DNA of 64,000 nt from Mycobacterium sp. SVM_VP21 (GCA_024758765.1 CP101406.1:744001-808000), one strand, 5' to 3'. Shown: positions 37,654 to 46,310, counted from the stretch's first letter. Translations and numbers: made by a program. Notes: generated from the letters alone by a model not told the origin.

Positions 37654-39174
37654 ATGAGCACACAGATTCCGCACTTCATCGATGGCCACCGGAGCTTCGG
37701 CACCTCGCAGCGCAGCACCGACGTCTTCGACCCCAACACCGGCACGGTGCAAGCGACACTGCCGCTGGCCAACACAGCCGACGTCGACGCCGCGGTCGCC
37801 TCCGCGGCAGCGGCCCAACGTGATTGGGCCGCCTACAACCCGCAGCGCCGGGCCCGGGTGATGATGCGTTTCATCGACCTGGTCAACTCCCATGTCGACG
37901 AGCTGGCCGAGCTGCTCTCCCGCGAGCACGGCAAGACCCTCGAGGACGCCCGCGGCGACATTCAGCGCGGCATCGAGGTGATCGAGTTCTGCGTCGGCAT
38001 CCCGCATCTGCTCAAGGGCGAGCACACCGAAGGAGCCGGCCCCGGCATCGACGTGTTCTCGCTGCGCCAGCCGCTGGGCGTGGTCGCCGGGATCACCCCG
38101 TTCAACTTCCCGGCAATGATCCCGCTGTGGCAGGCCGGACCAGCCCTGGCGTGCGGAAACGCATTCATCCTGAAGCCGTCCGAGCGTGACCCGTCGGTAC
38201 CGGTGCGTCTTGCCGAGCTGTTCGTCGAGGCCGGGTTGCCACCGGGCGTGCTGCAGGTGGTGCACGGCGACAAGGAAGCCGTCGACGCCCTGCTGCACCA
38301 CCGCGACATCGCCGCGATCGGCTTCGTCGGCAGCTCCGACATCGCGCAGTACATCTACTCGACGGCCAGCGCCAACGGCAAGCGCGCCCAGTGCTTCGGC
38401 GGGGCCAAGAACCACATGATCGTGATGCCCGACGCCGACCTGGACCAGGCCGTCGACGCGCTGATCGGCGCCGGCTACGGCAGTGCCGGCGAGCGCTGCA
38501 TGGCGATCAGCGTGGCGGTGCCCGTCGGCGAGCAGACCGCCGATCGGCTGCGGTCCCGGCTGGTGGAACGCATCAACAACCTGCGGGTCGGCCACAGCCT
38601 GGACCCCAAGGCCGACTACGGCCCACTGGTCACCCGGGCCGCTCTGGACCGGGTCAACGACTACATCGCCCAGGGCGTGACCGCCGGCGCCGACCTGGTG
38701 ATCGACGGCCGCGAACGCACCAGTGACGACACCCAATTCGGCGACGCCGATCTGACCGGTGGCTTCTTCGCGGGACCGTCGCTGTTCGACCGGGTCACCA
38801 CCGACATGTCGATCTACACCGACGAGATCTTCGGCCCGGTGCTGTGTATCGTCCGCGCCCACGACTACGAAGAAGCCCTGCGGCTGCCCAGCGAGCACGA
38901 GTACGGCAACGGCGTGGCGATCTTCACCCGCGACGGCGACACCGCCCGCGACTTCACCTCCCGGGTGCAGGTCGGCATGGTCGGGGTGAACGTGCCGATT
39001 CCGGTGCCGGTGGCCTATCACACCTTCGGCGGCTGGAAGCGGTCCGGCTTCGGCGACCTCAACCAGCACGGGACGGCATCCATCACCTTCTACACGAAGG
39101 TCAAGACCGTCACGCAGCGTTGGCCCTCGGGGATCAAAGACGGCGCTGAATTCCACATCCCCACAATGGAATAG
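37654..39174 (+). CDS. mmsA: Methylmalonate-semialdehyde dehydrogenase (CoA-acylating)
   Basis: The 506-aa aldehyde dehydrogenase oxidises methylmalonate semialdehyde to propionyl-CoA in valine degradation. Motifs: PFNFPAMIPLWQAGPALACGN, GFVGSSDIAQYIYS for NAD, FGGAKNHMIVMPDADLDQ and the catalytic Cys in GSAGERCMAIS (about residue 282). Corresponds to Rv0753c. It is the first gene of mmsA-acyl-CoA dehydrogenase-mmsB (10- and 34-bp gaps), with the palindrome at 37580 upstream as probable operator. Confidence 0.96.
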   Translation: MSTQIPHFIDGHRSFGTSQRSTDVFDPNTGTVQATLPLANTADVDAAVASAAAAQRDWAAYNPQRRARVMMRFIDLVNSHVDELAELLSREHGKTLEDARGDIQRGIEVIEFCVGIPHLLKGEHTEGAGPGIDVFSLRQPLGVVAGITPFNFPAMIPLWQAGPALACGNAFILKPSERDPSVPVRLAELFVEAGLPPGVLQVVHGDKEAVDALLHHRDIAAIGFVGSSDIAQYIYSTASANGKRAQCFGGAKNHMIVMPDADLDQAVDALIGAGYGSAGERCMAISVAVPVGEQTADRLRSRLVERINNLRVGHSLDPKADYGPLVTRAALDRVNDYIAQGVTAGADLVIDGRERTSDDTQFGDADLTGGFFAGPSLFDRVTTDMSIYTDEIFGPVLCIVRAHDYEEALRLPSEHEYGNGVAIFTRDGDTARDFTSRVQVGMVGVNVPIPVPVAYHTFGGWKRSGFGDLNQHGTASITFYTKVKTVTQRWPSGIKDGAEFHIPTME

Positions 39175-39184
39175 AGCAGCAGTA

Positions 39185-40351
39185 ATGAACACGATCTTGG
39201 ATGACGAAGAACGGGTGATCGTCGACACCGCGGCGGCGTTCGCCGACAAGCGGCTGGCCCCGTATGCGCTGGAATGGGATGAGACCCACCACTTTCCGGT
39301 CGACGTGATGCGGGAGGCGGCCCAGCTGGGGATGGCGGCGATCTACTGCCGCGACGACGTGGGCGGCTCCGGGCTACGCCGCCTGGACGGGGTGCGCATC
39401 TTCGAGCAGCTCTCGATCGCCGACCCGGTGATCGCGGCCTACCTGTCGATCCACAACATGTGCGCCTGGATGATCGACAGCTACGGCACCGAAGACCAGC
39501 GCAAAAGCTGGGTGCCGCGACTGGCGTCGATGGAGGCGGTGGCCAGTTACTGCCTGACCGAGCCCGGCGCGGGATCGGATGCCGGTGCGTTGAGCACCCG
39601 TGCGGTGCGCTCGGGTGACGACTACGTGCTCGACGGGGTCAAGCAGTTCATCTCCGGTGCCGGCGTCTCGGACGTCTATGTGGTGATGGCCCGAACCGGC
39701 AGTGAGCAGGGCCCTCGGGGCATTTCCACGTTCATCGTCGAAAAGGACACGCCAGGGCTGAGTTTCGGCGCCGCCGAGCAGAAGATGGGTTGGAACTCCC
39801 AGCCGACCGCGCAGGTGATCTTCGATGGCGTGCGGGTTCCGGCCGAGGCGATGCTCGGCGGTCCCGAAGGCGATGGCAACGGGTTCAACATCGCGATGAA
39901 CGGCCTCAACGGCGGCCGGATCAATATCGCCGCCTGCTCGATGGGCGGCGGCCAGGCAGCATTCGACAAGACCGGCAGCTACCTGGCAGACCGGACGGCA
40001 TTCGGCAAGGCGCTGCTGGACGAACCGACCATCCGGTTCACCCTGGCCGACATGGCCACCGCCCTGGAGACCTCACGGCTGCTGCTGTGGCGTGCGGCGA
40101 CCGCGCTCGACAACAACTCCCCCGACAAGGTCGAGCTGTGCGCGATGGCCAAGCGCTACGTCACCGACGCGTGCTTCGACGTCGCCGACAAGGCACTGCA
40201 GCTGCACGGCGGGTATGGATATCTGCGCGAATACGGTCTGGAGAAAATCGTCCGCGATCTTCGGGTGCACCGCATTCTGGAGGGCACCAACGAGATCATG
40301 CGGCTGGTGATCGGCCGGGCCGAGGCGGCCCGCATCCGGTCCGGCCAGTAA
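39185..40351 (+). CDS. Acyl-CoA dehydrogenase, probable isobutyryl-CoA dehydrogenase (FadE9-like)
   Basis: The 388-aa flavoenzyme has the ACAD signatures YCLTEPGAGSDAG, YVLDGVKQFISGAG and LHGGYGYLREYGLEKIVRD...HRILEGTNEIM. A mid-chain Asn-rich loop and its place between mmsA and mmsB point to isobutyryl-CoA as substrate, giving methacrylyl-CoA in valine degradation; Rv0752c (fadE9) holds the same position. ATG 39185 follows the mmsA stop by ten bases. Confidence 0.93.
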   Translation: MNTILDDEERVIVDTAAAFADKRLAPYALEWDETHHFPVDVMREAAQLGMAAIYCRDDVGGSGLRRLDGVRIFEQLSIADPVIAAYLSIHNMCAWMIDSYGTEDQRKSWVPRLASMEAVASYCLTEPGAGSDAGALSTRAVRSGDDYVLDGVKQFISGAGVSDVYVVMARTGSEQGPRGISTFIVEKDTPGLSFGAAEQKMGWNSQPTAQVIFDGVRVPAEAMLGGPEGDGNGFNIAMNGLNGGRINIAACSMGGGQAAFDKTGSYLADRTAFGKALLDEPTIRFTLADMATALETSRLLLWRAATALDNNSPDKVELCAMAKRYVTDACFDVADKALQLHGGYGYLREYGLEKIVRDLRVHRILEGTNEIMRLVIGRAEAARIRSGQ

Positions 40352-40385
40352 CCCCCGACACTTCGAGGCCCCGCTAGGAGCTCAT

Positions 40386-41261
40386 ATGGCAATCGTCGCG
40401 TTTCTCGGCCTGGGCCACATGGGTGGGCCGATGTCGGCGAACCTGGTCGCCGCCGGGCACACCGTGCGCGGCTTCGACCCGGTGCCGGCCGCCACGGCGG
40501 CAGCCGAGCAGCACGGCGTGAGCATCCACGCCAGCGCCGCCGAGGCGGTCGCCGGGGCCGATGCGGTGGTCACCATGCTTCCGCACGGGGATGCGGTGAA
40601 GAGCTGCTATGCCGAGATCCTGCCCGCGGCCTCCCCCGACACCCTGTTCATCGACAGTTCCACCATCTCCGTGGCCGACGCCCGCGAGGTGCACGCCCTG
40701 GCCGGCTCGCACGGGTTCGCCCAGCTGGATGCGCCGGTGTCCGGCGGGGTGACCGGTGCGGTCGCCGGGCGGCTGGCGTTCATGGTCGGCGGCGAGGACG
40801 CCGCCGTGGCACGTGCTACCCCGGTGTTGGAACCGATGGCCGCCAAGATCATCCACTGTGGTGCGGCGGGCGCCGGCCAAGCGGCCAAGGTCTGCAACAA
40901 CATGGTGCTGGCCGTGCAGCAGGTGGCGGTCGCCGAGGCGTTCGTGCTGGCCGAAAAGCTGGGCCTGGCCGACCAGGCGCTATTCGACGTGATGACCGGG
41001 GCCACCGGGAATTGCTGGGCGCTGCACACCAACTGCCCGGTGCCCGGCCCGGTGCCCACCTCCCCGGCGAACCGGAACTTCGAGCCGGGTTTTGCCACCG
41101 CACTGATGAACAAGGACCTTCACCTCGCGATGGACGCGGTCGCATCGACCGGGTCGGCTGCCCCGCTCGGCAGCCACGCCGCCCAGATCTACCGCGACTT
41201 CGCCGCCGAACACGGCGCGCAGGATTTCAGCGCGGTGATCAACCTGCTGCGCGGCAGCTGA
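40386..41261 (+). CDS. mmsB: 3-hydroxyisobutyrate dehydrogenase
   Basis: The 291-aa NAD-dependent enzyme makes methylmalonate semialdehyde, the substrate of MmsA. N-terminal dinucleotide loop VAFLGLGHMGGPMSANLV, substrate loop LDAPVSGGVTGAVAG, and catalytic Lys in GAGQAAKVCNNMVLAV are all present. AGGAGCT precedes the ATG. It corresponds to Rv0751c and ends the operon; an enoyl-CoA hydratase is not in the cluster. Confidence 0.96.
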   Translation: MAIVAFLGLGHMGGPMSANLVAAGHTVRGFDPVPAATAAAEQHGVSIHASAAEAVAGADAVVTMLPHGDAVKSCYAEILPAASPDTLFIDSSTISVADAREVHALAGSHGFAQLDAPVSGGVTGAVAGRLAFMVGGEDAAVARATPVLEPMAAKIIHCGAAGAGQAAKVCNNMVLAVQQVAVAEAFVLAEKLGLADQALFDVMTGATGNCWALHTNCPVPGPVPTSPANRNFEPGFATALMNKDLHLAMDAVASTGSAAPLGSHAAQIYRDFAAEHGAQDFSAVINLLRGS

Positions 41262-41344
41262 GCGCGCCGCCGGCCCGAACGATCACGATCGGGCCGGCCA
41301 AACCTGATGCTCCTGCCATGCTGATGTCATGTCCCCGGCACAGA

Positions 41345-41363
41345 ATGCGCATGTCATGCGCAT
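41345..41363. promoter_or_regulatory. VapB-type operator palindrome
   Basis: ATGCGCATG-T-CATGCGCAT is a perfect 9-1-9 inverted repeat 16 bp before vapB, well placed for autorepression by a ribbon-helix-helix antitoxin. Confidence 0.7.
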
Positions 41364-41379
41364 GTGGTAGTTTGTGGCC

Positions 41380-41610
41380 ATGGCGGTTGCGATTCAGATC
41401 AAAGATGTCCCCGAAGAAGTTCGCGACGCGCTGGCGGCCCGCGCCGAGGCCCGCGGCCAGTCCACGCAAACCTATCTGCGATCACTGCTGGAACGGGAGT
41501 ATCAGACTCAACGCAACCGACAGCTCTTGGAGGCGTTGGCTGGTCATCGCAGCCTCACCATGACAGCCGAGGAAGTGGCGACCGTCATCCGCGCCGACCG
41601 CGACGGGTGA
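41380..41610 (+). CDS. vapB: FitA/VapB-like ribbon-helix-helix antitoxin
   Basis: The product is 76 aa from ATG 41380; a GTG two codons earlier is also in frame. The N-terminal IQIKDVPEEVRDALAARAEARGQSTQTYL is the FitA-type RHH DNA-binding motif and the C-terminus (LTMTAEEVATVIRADRDG) is the expected toxin-binding tail. It neutralises the PIN-domain toxin starting 10 bp downstream. Paralogue identity among the many mycobacterial VapB families is not resolved. Confidence 0.88.
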   Translation: MAVAIQIKDVPEEVRDALAARAEARGQSTQTYLRSLLEREYQTQRNRQLLEALAGHRSLTMTAEEVATVIRADRDG

Positions 41611-41620
41611 GGTTCCTGCT

Positions 41621-42025
41621 GTGATCGTGGTGGACGCAGGCGTGCTGGTGTTGGCGCTCACGAGCGGCACCCCCCAAGGCGACGCGGCACGCGCGGCCCT
41701 GAACCGTGACGACGGCTGGCTCGCGCCGGCTCACATGCCGGGCGAGGTACTACGCACTCTGCACAAGGCCGTATTGCGCCAGCAATTGAACCCAGAGGAC
41801 GCCGAGGCCGCCGCCGAGGCTGTCACCGCACTCGCAATCGAGTACGTGCTTCCCGATGCACTACTCCTGCGCACCGCCTGGGCCTGGCGGCACAACATTT
41901 CGATCTACGACGGCCTGTATGTCGCTGTCGCGGTGGAACGCTCCGCAGCCGTGATCACCGTCGACAGCCGCTTGGTCAGTGCCACTGATCAACTCGGCAT
42001 ACCGGTCGCGATCACCCTGCTCTAG
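41621..42025 (+). CDS. vapC: VapC-family PIN-domain ribonuclease toxin
   Basis: The 134-aa product starts at GTG 41621. The four PIN acidic residues are in place: Asp5 (IVVDAGVLV), Glu42 (MPGEVLRTL), Asp97 (SIYDGLYVAVA) and Asp115 (ITVDSRLVS). These bind divalent metal to cleave RNA, often tRNA or rRNA. It appears intact. The HNH remnant just downstream suggests this is a gene-turnover site. Confidence 0.92.
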   Translation: MIVVDAGVLVLALTSGTPQGDAARAALNRDDGWLAPAHMPGEVLRTLHKAVLRQQLNPEDAEAAAEAVTALAIEYVLPDALLLRTAWAWRHNISIYDGLYVAVAVERSAAVITVDSRLVSATDQLGIPVAITLL

Positions 42026-42047
42026 GCCCGCCGGCGATACGGGGTAG

Positions 42048-42329
42048 ACGATTCGCAAGGGGGTAGATTCCCAACTTGTCACCAACCTGGTGCTGGTCTG
42101 CCCCTACCACCACCGCCTGCATCACCGAGGCATCATCACCATCACCGGGCCGGCCGACCATCTCGTCGTCAGCGACGCCGACGACCGACAACTGCACCCC
42201 GGATCACTGGCCCGCACACCGCGCAACCCCGCACCCGCGGTCGCACCCTGCCCCGGGCCGACCGGCGAACGAGCCGACTGGTGGTGGTACCAACCCTTCC
42301 AACCCCAAGCACCACCGAGCACCAACTGA
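42048..42329 (+). pseudogene. C-terminal remnant of a DUF222/13E12-type HNH endonuclease protein
   Basis: The frame from 42081 reads TNLVLVCPYHHRLHHRGIIT, the HNH core with its His-His pair, and ends with the WWWYQPFQPQ tail usual for mycobacterial 13E12-repeat proteins. Everything upstream of the HNH motif is missing: the frame is stopped at 42045. About 80 codons remain, so it is a decayed fragment. Confidence 0.8.
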
Positions 42330-42345
42330 CCTGCTGCTTGCCGGG

Positions 42346-43005
42346 TTACTTCGCGATTGCCATCACTGCGCCCGGCCTCAGCCAGCCGATTATCTTCACC
42401 AGCGTGGCGTCATCGATTGCCACACAGCCCGCCGTCGGCCCGCCGTCGGTGGTGTGAAAGAAGTAGGCGGAGCTGGCACCGGGTATGCGGGATTTGTTGA
42501 CGCCGATGACCACCGCGTGCCGGTACTGCGGGATGTTGAGGTTCTCGCTGACCGCCGTGTCGAACGGACACTGAGCTTTTTTGCAGACCTGCATGGTGTT
42601 GTAGGTCGGGCTGTTGGAGTCGCTGTCCCACCAGTGGTCGGATCCGACCTGCACATACGGCAGGCCACCGCCGGGATTGGGAGCGGTGCCGAACGCCGAA
42701 TCCAGGGTGTAAATGCCCATCGGGGTCGACGGCTCGCCTTCCTTGGACTGCGCGGTGATGCCCGCCGAGCCCACATGCGCCGGAATCCCGGCAGCGATCG
42801 CTTCCCACCCCGCGGGAGTCCGCTGATAGACGTCGATGTTTGCGGTCGAATGGCCCACTCCGACAACCGAAACCACCTGGGTGGCGTTGCCGACCGCAGT
42901 CCCGAACCACGGTTCGACGACCGCCGCAGCCAGCGGCGCGGTCGCCGATGTCACGCCCATCGCACACAGCGCTACGCACCAAAGAACCACCAGTCGACGC
43001 ACCAC
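42346..43005 (-). CDS. L,D-transpeptidase (YkuD-fold) family exported protein
   Basis: The 219-aa product from GTG 43005 gives a clean signal peptide (VRRLVVLWCVALCAMGVT, cleaved near PLAAA); an in-frame TTG at 43038 and GTG at 43002 are alternatives and none has a clear Shine-Dalgarno. The C-terminus holds FFHTTDGGPTAGCVAIDD, matching the His...Ser/Thr-x-Gly-Cys active-site pattern of L,D-transpeptidases, with the Cys expected to attack peptidoglycan stems. Central GIYTLDSAFGTAPNPGG and WWDSDSNSPTYNTMQ are typical of mycobacterial relatives. It lies 16 bp beyond the HNH remnant. Confidence 0.82.
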   Translation of the reverse strand: MVRRLVVLWCVALCAMGVTSATAPLAAAVVEPWFGTAVGNATQVVSVVGVGHSTANIDVYQRTPAGWEAIAAGIPAHVGSAGITAQSKEGEPSTPMGIYTLDSAFGTAPNPGGGLPYVQVGSDHWWDSDSNSPTYNTMQVCKKAQCPFDTAVSENLNIPQYRHAVVIGVNKSRIPGASSAYFFHTTDGGPTAGCVAIDDATLVKIIGWLRPGAVMAIAK

Positions 43006-43074
43006 ATCATGGTCAGCGACCGGAGGCGTCACCGTCAAACAACGATTGCGGCGCGGCGCAAACCAGCGCCGTGA

Positions 43075-43608
43075 TCAGCCTGCTTCGCGGCAGCTGAACC
43101 GGGCGACCACCCGCTGCGCCTGCAACTCCCGGCATCCGTTGGCCAGCAGCCCGTCGTAACGGCTGGAACCCGCGTAGATCACCGGCAGGCCGATCGCGGA
43201 TGCGGTGCGGGCCCCGGACTCGTAGCCGGCGATCACCAACGCCTCCCCGGCCACGATGCCCAACTCCCACAGCGCCAGCCGGTAGAGCTCGGCATCACCG
43301 GCGGGACCGGTCAAGTCGTCGGCACTGATCACAGTCTCGGCCATGCCGTCGCCGATCAATTCCCGCACCCGCTCCTGCACCCAAGCACGCGGGCCGGAGC
43401 CGACCACCGCGATCCACAGACCGCTGGCGAACAGGCTTAACACCAGGTCCACCAGGCCCGACCGAGGTTCACCGTCGGCGTCGGCGAGCGCATCGAGATC
43501 AAAGATCACCGCTTGTAGGGGGTAAACCTCGGCATCCGGATCCACCTGGTCCCACCAGAACGGGCGGCCCGGACCGGTCCATGTCGCGAGTTCGGTTGTG
43601 ATCTGCAT
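43075..43608 (-). CDS. HAD-superfamily phosphatase-like protein
   Basis: The 177-aa product starts at ATG 43608 (MQITTELATW); a longer upstream reading crosses the 43.6-kb palindrome and is rejected. HAD motif I reads VIFDLDALADADG with the nucleophile Asp and general-acid Asp, followed by motif II-like VVGSGPRAWV and ISADDLTGPAGDAELYRLAL. There is no large cap domain. Substrate is unknown. It is divergent from the response regulator with a 253-bp gap that contains the 80-bp tandem repeat. Confidence 0.8.
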   Translation of the reverse strand: MQITTELATWTGPGRPFWWDQVDPDAEVYPLQAVIFDLDALADADGEPRSGLVDLVLSLFASGLWIAVVGSGPRAWVQERVRELIGDGMAETVISADDLTGPAGDAELYRLALWELGIVAGEALVIAGYESGARTASAIGLPVIYAGSSRYDGLLANGCRELQAQRVVARFSCREAG

Positions 43609-43644
43609 AACAGACACCGTGCCGGAAACGGGCGCGGATGTCCT

Positions 43645-43657
43645 CCCCCATTGGGGG
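43645..43657. promoter_or_regulatory. G/C-tract palindrome upstream of the two-component system
   Basis: CCCCCA-T-TGGGGG is a perfect 6-1-6 inverted repeat in the gap between the divergent HAD and response-regulator genes. It could be an operator; its regulator is unknown. Confidence 0.45.
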
Positions 43658-43681
43658 GATCTGGACGGGGTAATCACTGCC

Positions 43682-43841
43682 GGGTTCATTCGGCGGCCCC
43701 AGCTTCGCCTCTCCTGCGCCGTCCCTGCGGGCCGACTCCGCCGAGCCTCGCCGAACCGCCGGGGTTCATTCGGCGGCCCCAGCTTCGCCTCTCCTGCGCC
43801 GTCCCTGCGGGCCGACTCCGCCGAGCCTCGCCGAACCGCCG
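43682..43841. repeat. Perfect 80-bp tandem duplication
   Basis: Two units (43682-43761 and 43762-43841), starting GGGTTCATTCGGCGGCCCC and ending CGAACCGCC, are identical. A shorter, diverged copy lies at 33508-33566. The array ends 20 bp before the response-regulator start. Confidence 0.92.
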
Positions 43842-43861
43842 CAGGGCCCTATTGTCTTGCT

Positions 43862-44512
43862 ATGCCCGTGCGCCTGGTCCTCGTCGACGACCACGAAATG
43901 GTGATCGAGGGCCTGCGGGCCATGCTCACCGCGTTCGCCGACCGGATCGAAGTGGTCGGCCAGGCGATCAACGCCGAACAGGCCATGGCCGTGATCGCCG
44001 AGACCGACCCCGACATCGTGCTGTGTGACGTGCGGATGCGCGGTGAGAGCGGCTTGGACCTCTGCCTGGCGCTGCGGGAACGCGACCCGGAACGCAAAGT
44101 CGTGATGCTCTCGGTCTACGACGACGAGCAGTACCTGTTCGAGGCGCTGCGCGTCGGCGCGACGGGTTACCTGCTCAAGAGCATCAGCAGTGACGACCTG
44201 GTGCATCAGATCGAGTTGGCCCACCGCGGTGAGACGGTGATCGACCCCGGCCTGGCGGCGCGGGCGGCCGGCACCGCCGCACGACTGCAACGCGACGAGT
44301 TCTGGCCCGGCGCGCGTCAGGGGCTCACCCAGCGGGAAAGTGAGATCCTGGCCTACATGGTCAGCGGGCTGTCCAACCGCGGGATCGCCACGAAGCTGGT
44401 GATCGGCGACGAGACGGTCAAAAGCCACCTGCGCTCGATCTACCGCAAGCTGGGGGTGTCCGATCGGACCGGAGCGGTGGCCACCGCGCTGCGCGAAGGC
44501 ATCTACCGGTGA
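43862..44512 (+). CDS. NarL/FixJ-family response regulator
   Basis: The 216-aa product starts at ATG 43862 (MPVRLVLVDDHEMVIEGL); reading from 43598 would pass through the tandem repeat and is rejected. The receiver domain has the acidic pocket (VDDHE), phospho-acceptor Asp near residue 54 (IVLCDVRMRG), and Lys in GYLLKSISSDD. The C-terminal LuxR-type helix-turn-helix reads LTQRESEILAYMVSGLSNRGIA and ETVKSHLRSIYRKLGVSDR. Its stop overlaps the kinase start (GTGA), so they form a two-component pair. Confidence 0.93.
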   Translation: MPVRLVLVDDHEMVIEGLRAMLTAFADRIEVVGQAINAEQAMAVIAETDPDIVLCDVRMRGESGLDLCLALRERDPERKVVMLSVYDDEQYLFEALRVGATGYLLKSISSDDLVHQIELAHRGETVIDPGLAARAAGTAARLQRDEFWPGARQGLTQRESEILAYMVSGLSNRGIATKLVIGDETVKSHLRSIYRKLGVSDRTGAVATALREGIYR

Positions 44513-45774
44513 GCTCCAACAGCGGGCCGCGCTCCCGCCCCCGCAAGACCGGGGCGGTGCGCGATTTCCAACACTTTGTAGACGCCAACCACGAGCTGGC
44601 GTTGCTGCGAGAGCTCATCCAGGCCGCCTCCAGTGGACCGGGAGTGGAACCGCTGGCCGCCGCGGCAGCCCGGATGATCACTGCCGCCACCGGCACCGAT
44701 GTCTGCTTCGTGCACGTCCTCGACGACACCGAACGCTCGCTGACCCTGACCGGTGCGACCCCACCGTTCGACACCGAGGTCGGCAAGATCCGACTGCCGC
44801 TGGGGTCGGGGGTGTCGGGCTGGGTGGCGCGACACCGCGAGCCGGTGGTGATCAGCGACAACAAGGAAGCCGATCCGCGCTACCTGCCGATCGAGTCGCT
44901 GCGAGGGCGTGACTTCACCTCGATGGTGTCGGTGCCGATGGAGACCGATCCGGGCGGGTTGGTGGGTGTGCTCAACGTGCACACCGTGACGCGCCGCGAG
45001 TTCACCCCCGGCGACGTCGAACTGCTGCGGGTGATCGGCCGGCTCATTGCCGGTGCCATGCACCAGGCCCGGCTGCACCGGCAGCTGGTAGCGCGTGAAC
45101 GTGCCCACGAACTCTTCGTCGAGCAGGTGATCGAAGCCCAGGAGATCGAACGGCGCCGGTTGGCCGGCGACATCCACGACGGCATCTCCCAGCGGCTGGT
45201 GACGCTGTCCTACCGGCTGGACGCCGCCGCGCGCGCGGTCGGCCACGACCCGGACGAGGCGTCGGCGCAGTTGGAGGCCGCTCGTGAACTCGCTGGGCTG
45301 ACCCTGCAGGAGACCCGCGTGGCGATCAGCGGGCTGCGGCCGCCGGTGCTCGACGATCTGGGCCTATCCGGTGGCCTAGCCAGCCTCGCCCGGTCGATCC
45401 CGCAACTCACGATTGAGTTGGACCTAGCCGAGACACGGCTCCCCGAGCACATCGAGCTGGCGCTGTACCGGATCGCCCAGGAGGGCCTGCAGAACGTGGT
45501 CAAACACGCGGCCGCGAGCACGGTGCGGCTGGGATTCGCGATCACCGCTGACCCCGACACGGCGCGACTGGAGATCGTCGACGACGGGGTGGGTTTCGAC
45601 ACCTTCGAGCACCCGGTGGGCGGCGACGAGATGGGCGGCTACGGGGTGCTGTCGATGGCCGAGCGCGCCGAGCTGGTCGGTGGCCGGCTCAACATCCGGT
45701 CGCGCCCCGGGGCGGGCACCGCCGTCACCGCCACCATCCCCATCCCGTCCCCCACCGCGCGACCCGCCGGCTAG
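44509..45774 (+). CDS. GAF-domain sensor histidine kinase
   Basis: The 421-aa product starts at GTG 44509. The N-terminal part (residues ~20-200) is a GAF sensor domain (TDVCFVHVLDDTERSLTL, LPLGSGVSGWVARHREPVVI). The H-box is RRRLAGDIHDGISQRLVTL, of the HisKA_3 class, with the phospho-His near residue 224, followed by LRPPVLDDLGL and the ATPase ending EIVDDGVGFDTF, GGYGVLSMAERAELVGG. No transmembrane segment is visible, so it probably senses a cytoplasmic signal. It pairs with the overlapping response regulator; the stimulus is unknown. Confidence 0.92.
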   Translation: MSSNSGPRSRPRKTGAVRDFQHFVDANHELALLRELIQAASSGPGVEPLAAAAARMITAATGTDVCFVHVLDDTERSLTLTGATPPFDTEVGKIRLPLGSGVSGWVARHREPVVISDNKEADPRYLPIESLRGRDFTSMVSVPMETDPGGLVGVLNVHTVTRREFTPGDVELLRVIGRLIAGAMHQARLHRQLVARERAHELFVEQVIEAQEIERRRLAGDIHDGISQRLVTLSYRLDAAARAVGHDPDEASAQLEAARELAGLTLQETRVAISGLRPPVLDDLGLSGGLASLARSIPQLTIELDLAETRLPEHIELALYRIAQEGLQNVVKHAAASTVRLGFAITADPDTARLEIVDDGVGFDTFEHPVGGDEMGGYGVLSMAERAELVGGRLNIRSRPGAGTAVTATIPIPSPTARPAG

Positions 45775-45786
45775 TGCGATCGGCGC

Positions 45787-46296
45787 TTAGAAGTCCCCGG
45801 CGTTGCGCCGCAACGTCTCGATCGCCGAGGACAGCATCCGCGATTCCTGCACCGACATACCGACGTCGGCGAACACCTCGCGGTTGAGGCTGACCGTGGC
45901 GTCCGCAACAGTGGCGCGACCCACGTCGGTGATCGAGACCAGCGTGGTACGGCCGTCGGTGGGGTGCGGCAGCCGCTCGACCAAGCCGGCCGCCTCCAAC
46001 CGCCGGATCGCGTGCGTGACGCTGGTGACGTGTACCTGCAGCCGGTCGGAGGCCTTGGTGATCGGCAACGCCCCGGCGCGGCTGAACGCCAGCAGCCGCA
46101 GCAGCTCGAATCGGGAGAAGCTCAAGTCGTAGGGGCGCAGGGTCGCCTCCACCCGTGCCAGCAGAATCTGGTGGGCACGCATCACCGATGTCACCGCCAC
46201 CATCCCGTCGGCGACTTCACCCCAGCCGGCCCGCTCCCAGTTGGCGCGGGCCAGCGCGATCGGGTCGGCGTCACCGGAAGAACTGGAAGCTGCCAC
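45787..46296 (-). CDS. MarR-family transcriptional regulator
   Basis: The 169-aa product from GTG 46296 has the winged helix-turn-helix: LSFSRFELLRLLAFSRAGALPITKASDRLQVHVTSVTHAIRRLEAAGLVERLPHPTDGRTTLVSIT. The wing RLPHPTDGRTT is diagnostic. It is divergent from the type III polyketide synthase with 150 bp between; a perfect 14-bp palindrome lies 15 bp upstream of its start, a natural autoregulatory site. It converges tightly with the histidine kinase gene. Inferred to respond to a small phenolic or lipid ligand. Confidence 0.9.
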   Translation of the reverse strand: MAASSSSGDADPIALARANWERAGWGEVADGMVAVTSVMRAHQILLARVEATLRPYDLSFSRFELLRLLAFSRAGALPITKASDRLQVHVTSVTHAIRRLEAAGLVERLPHPTDGRTTLVSITDVGRATVADATVSLNREVFADVGMSVQESRMLSSAIETLRRNAGDF

Positions 46297-46310
46297 GCCC
46301 TTTTCTTACC

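Noticed and set aside
37639..39249. Minus-strand 536-codon frame opposite mmsA
   Set aside because: The plus-strand frame encodes a full aldehyde dehydrogenase with catalytic motifs; the antisense frame has no recognisable features.
43598..43861. N-terminal extension of the response regulator
   Set aside because: It would translate the 80-bp tandem repeat in two different frames; receiver-domain homology begins at 43862.
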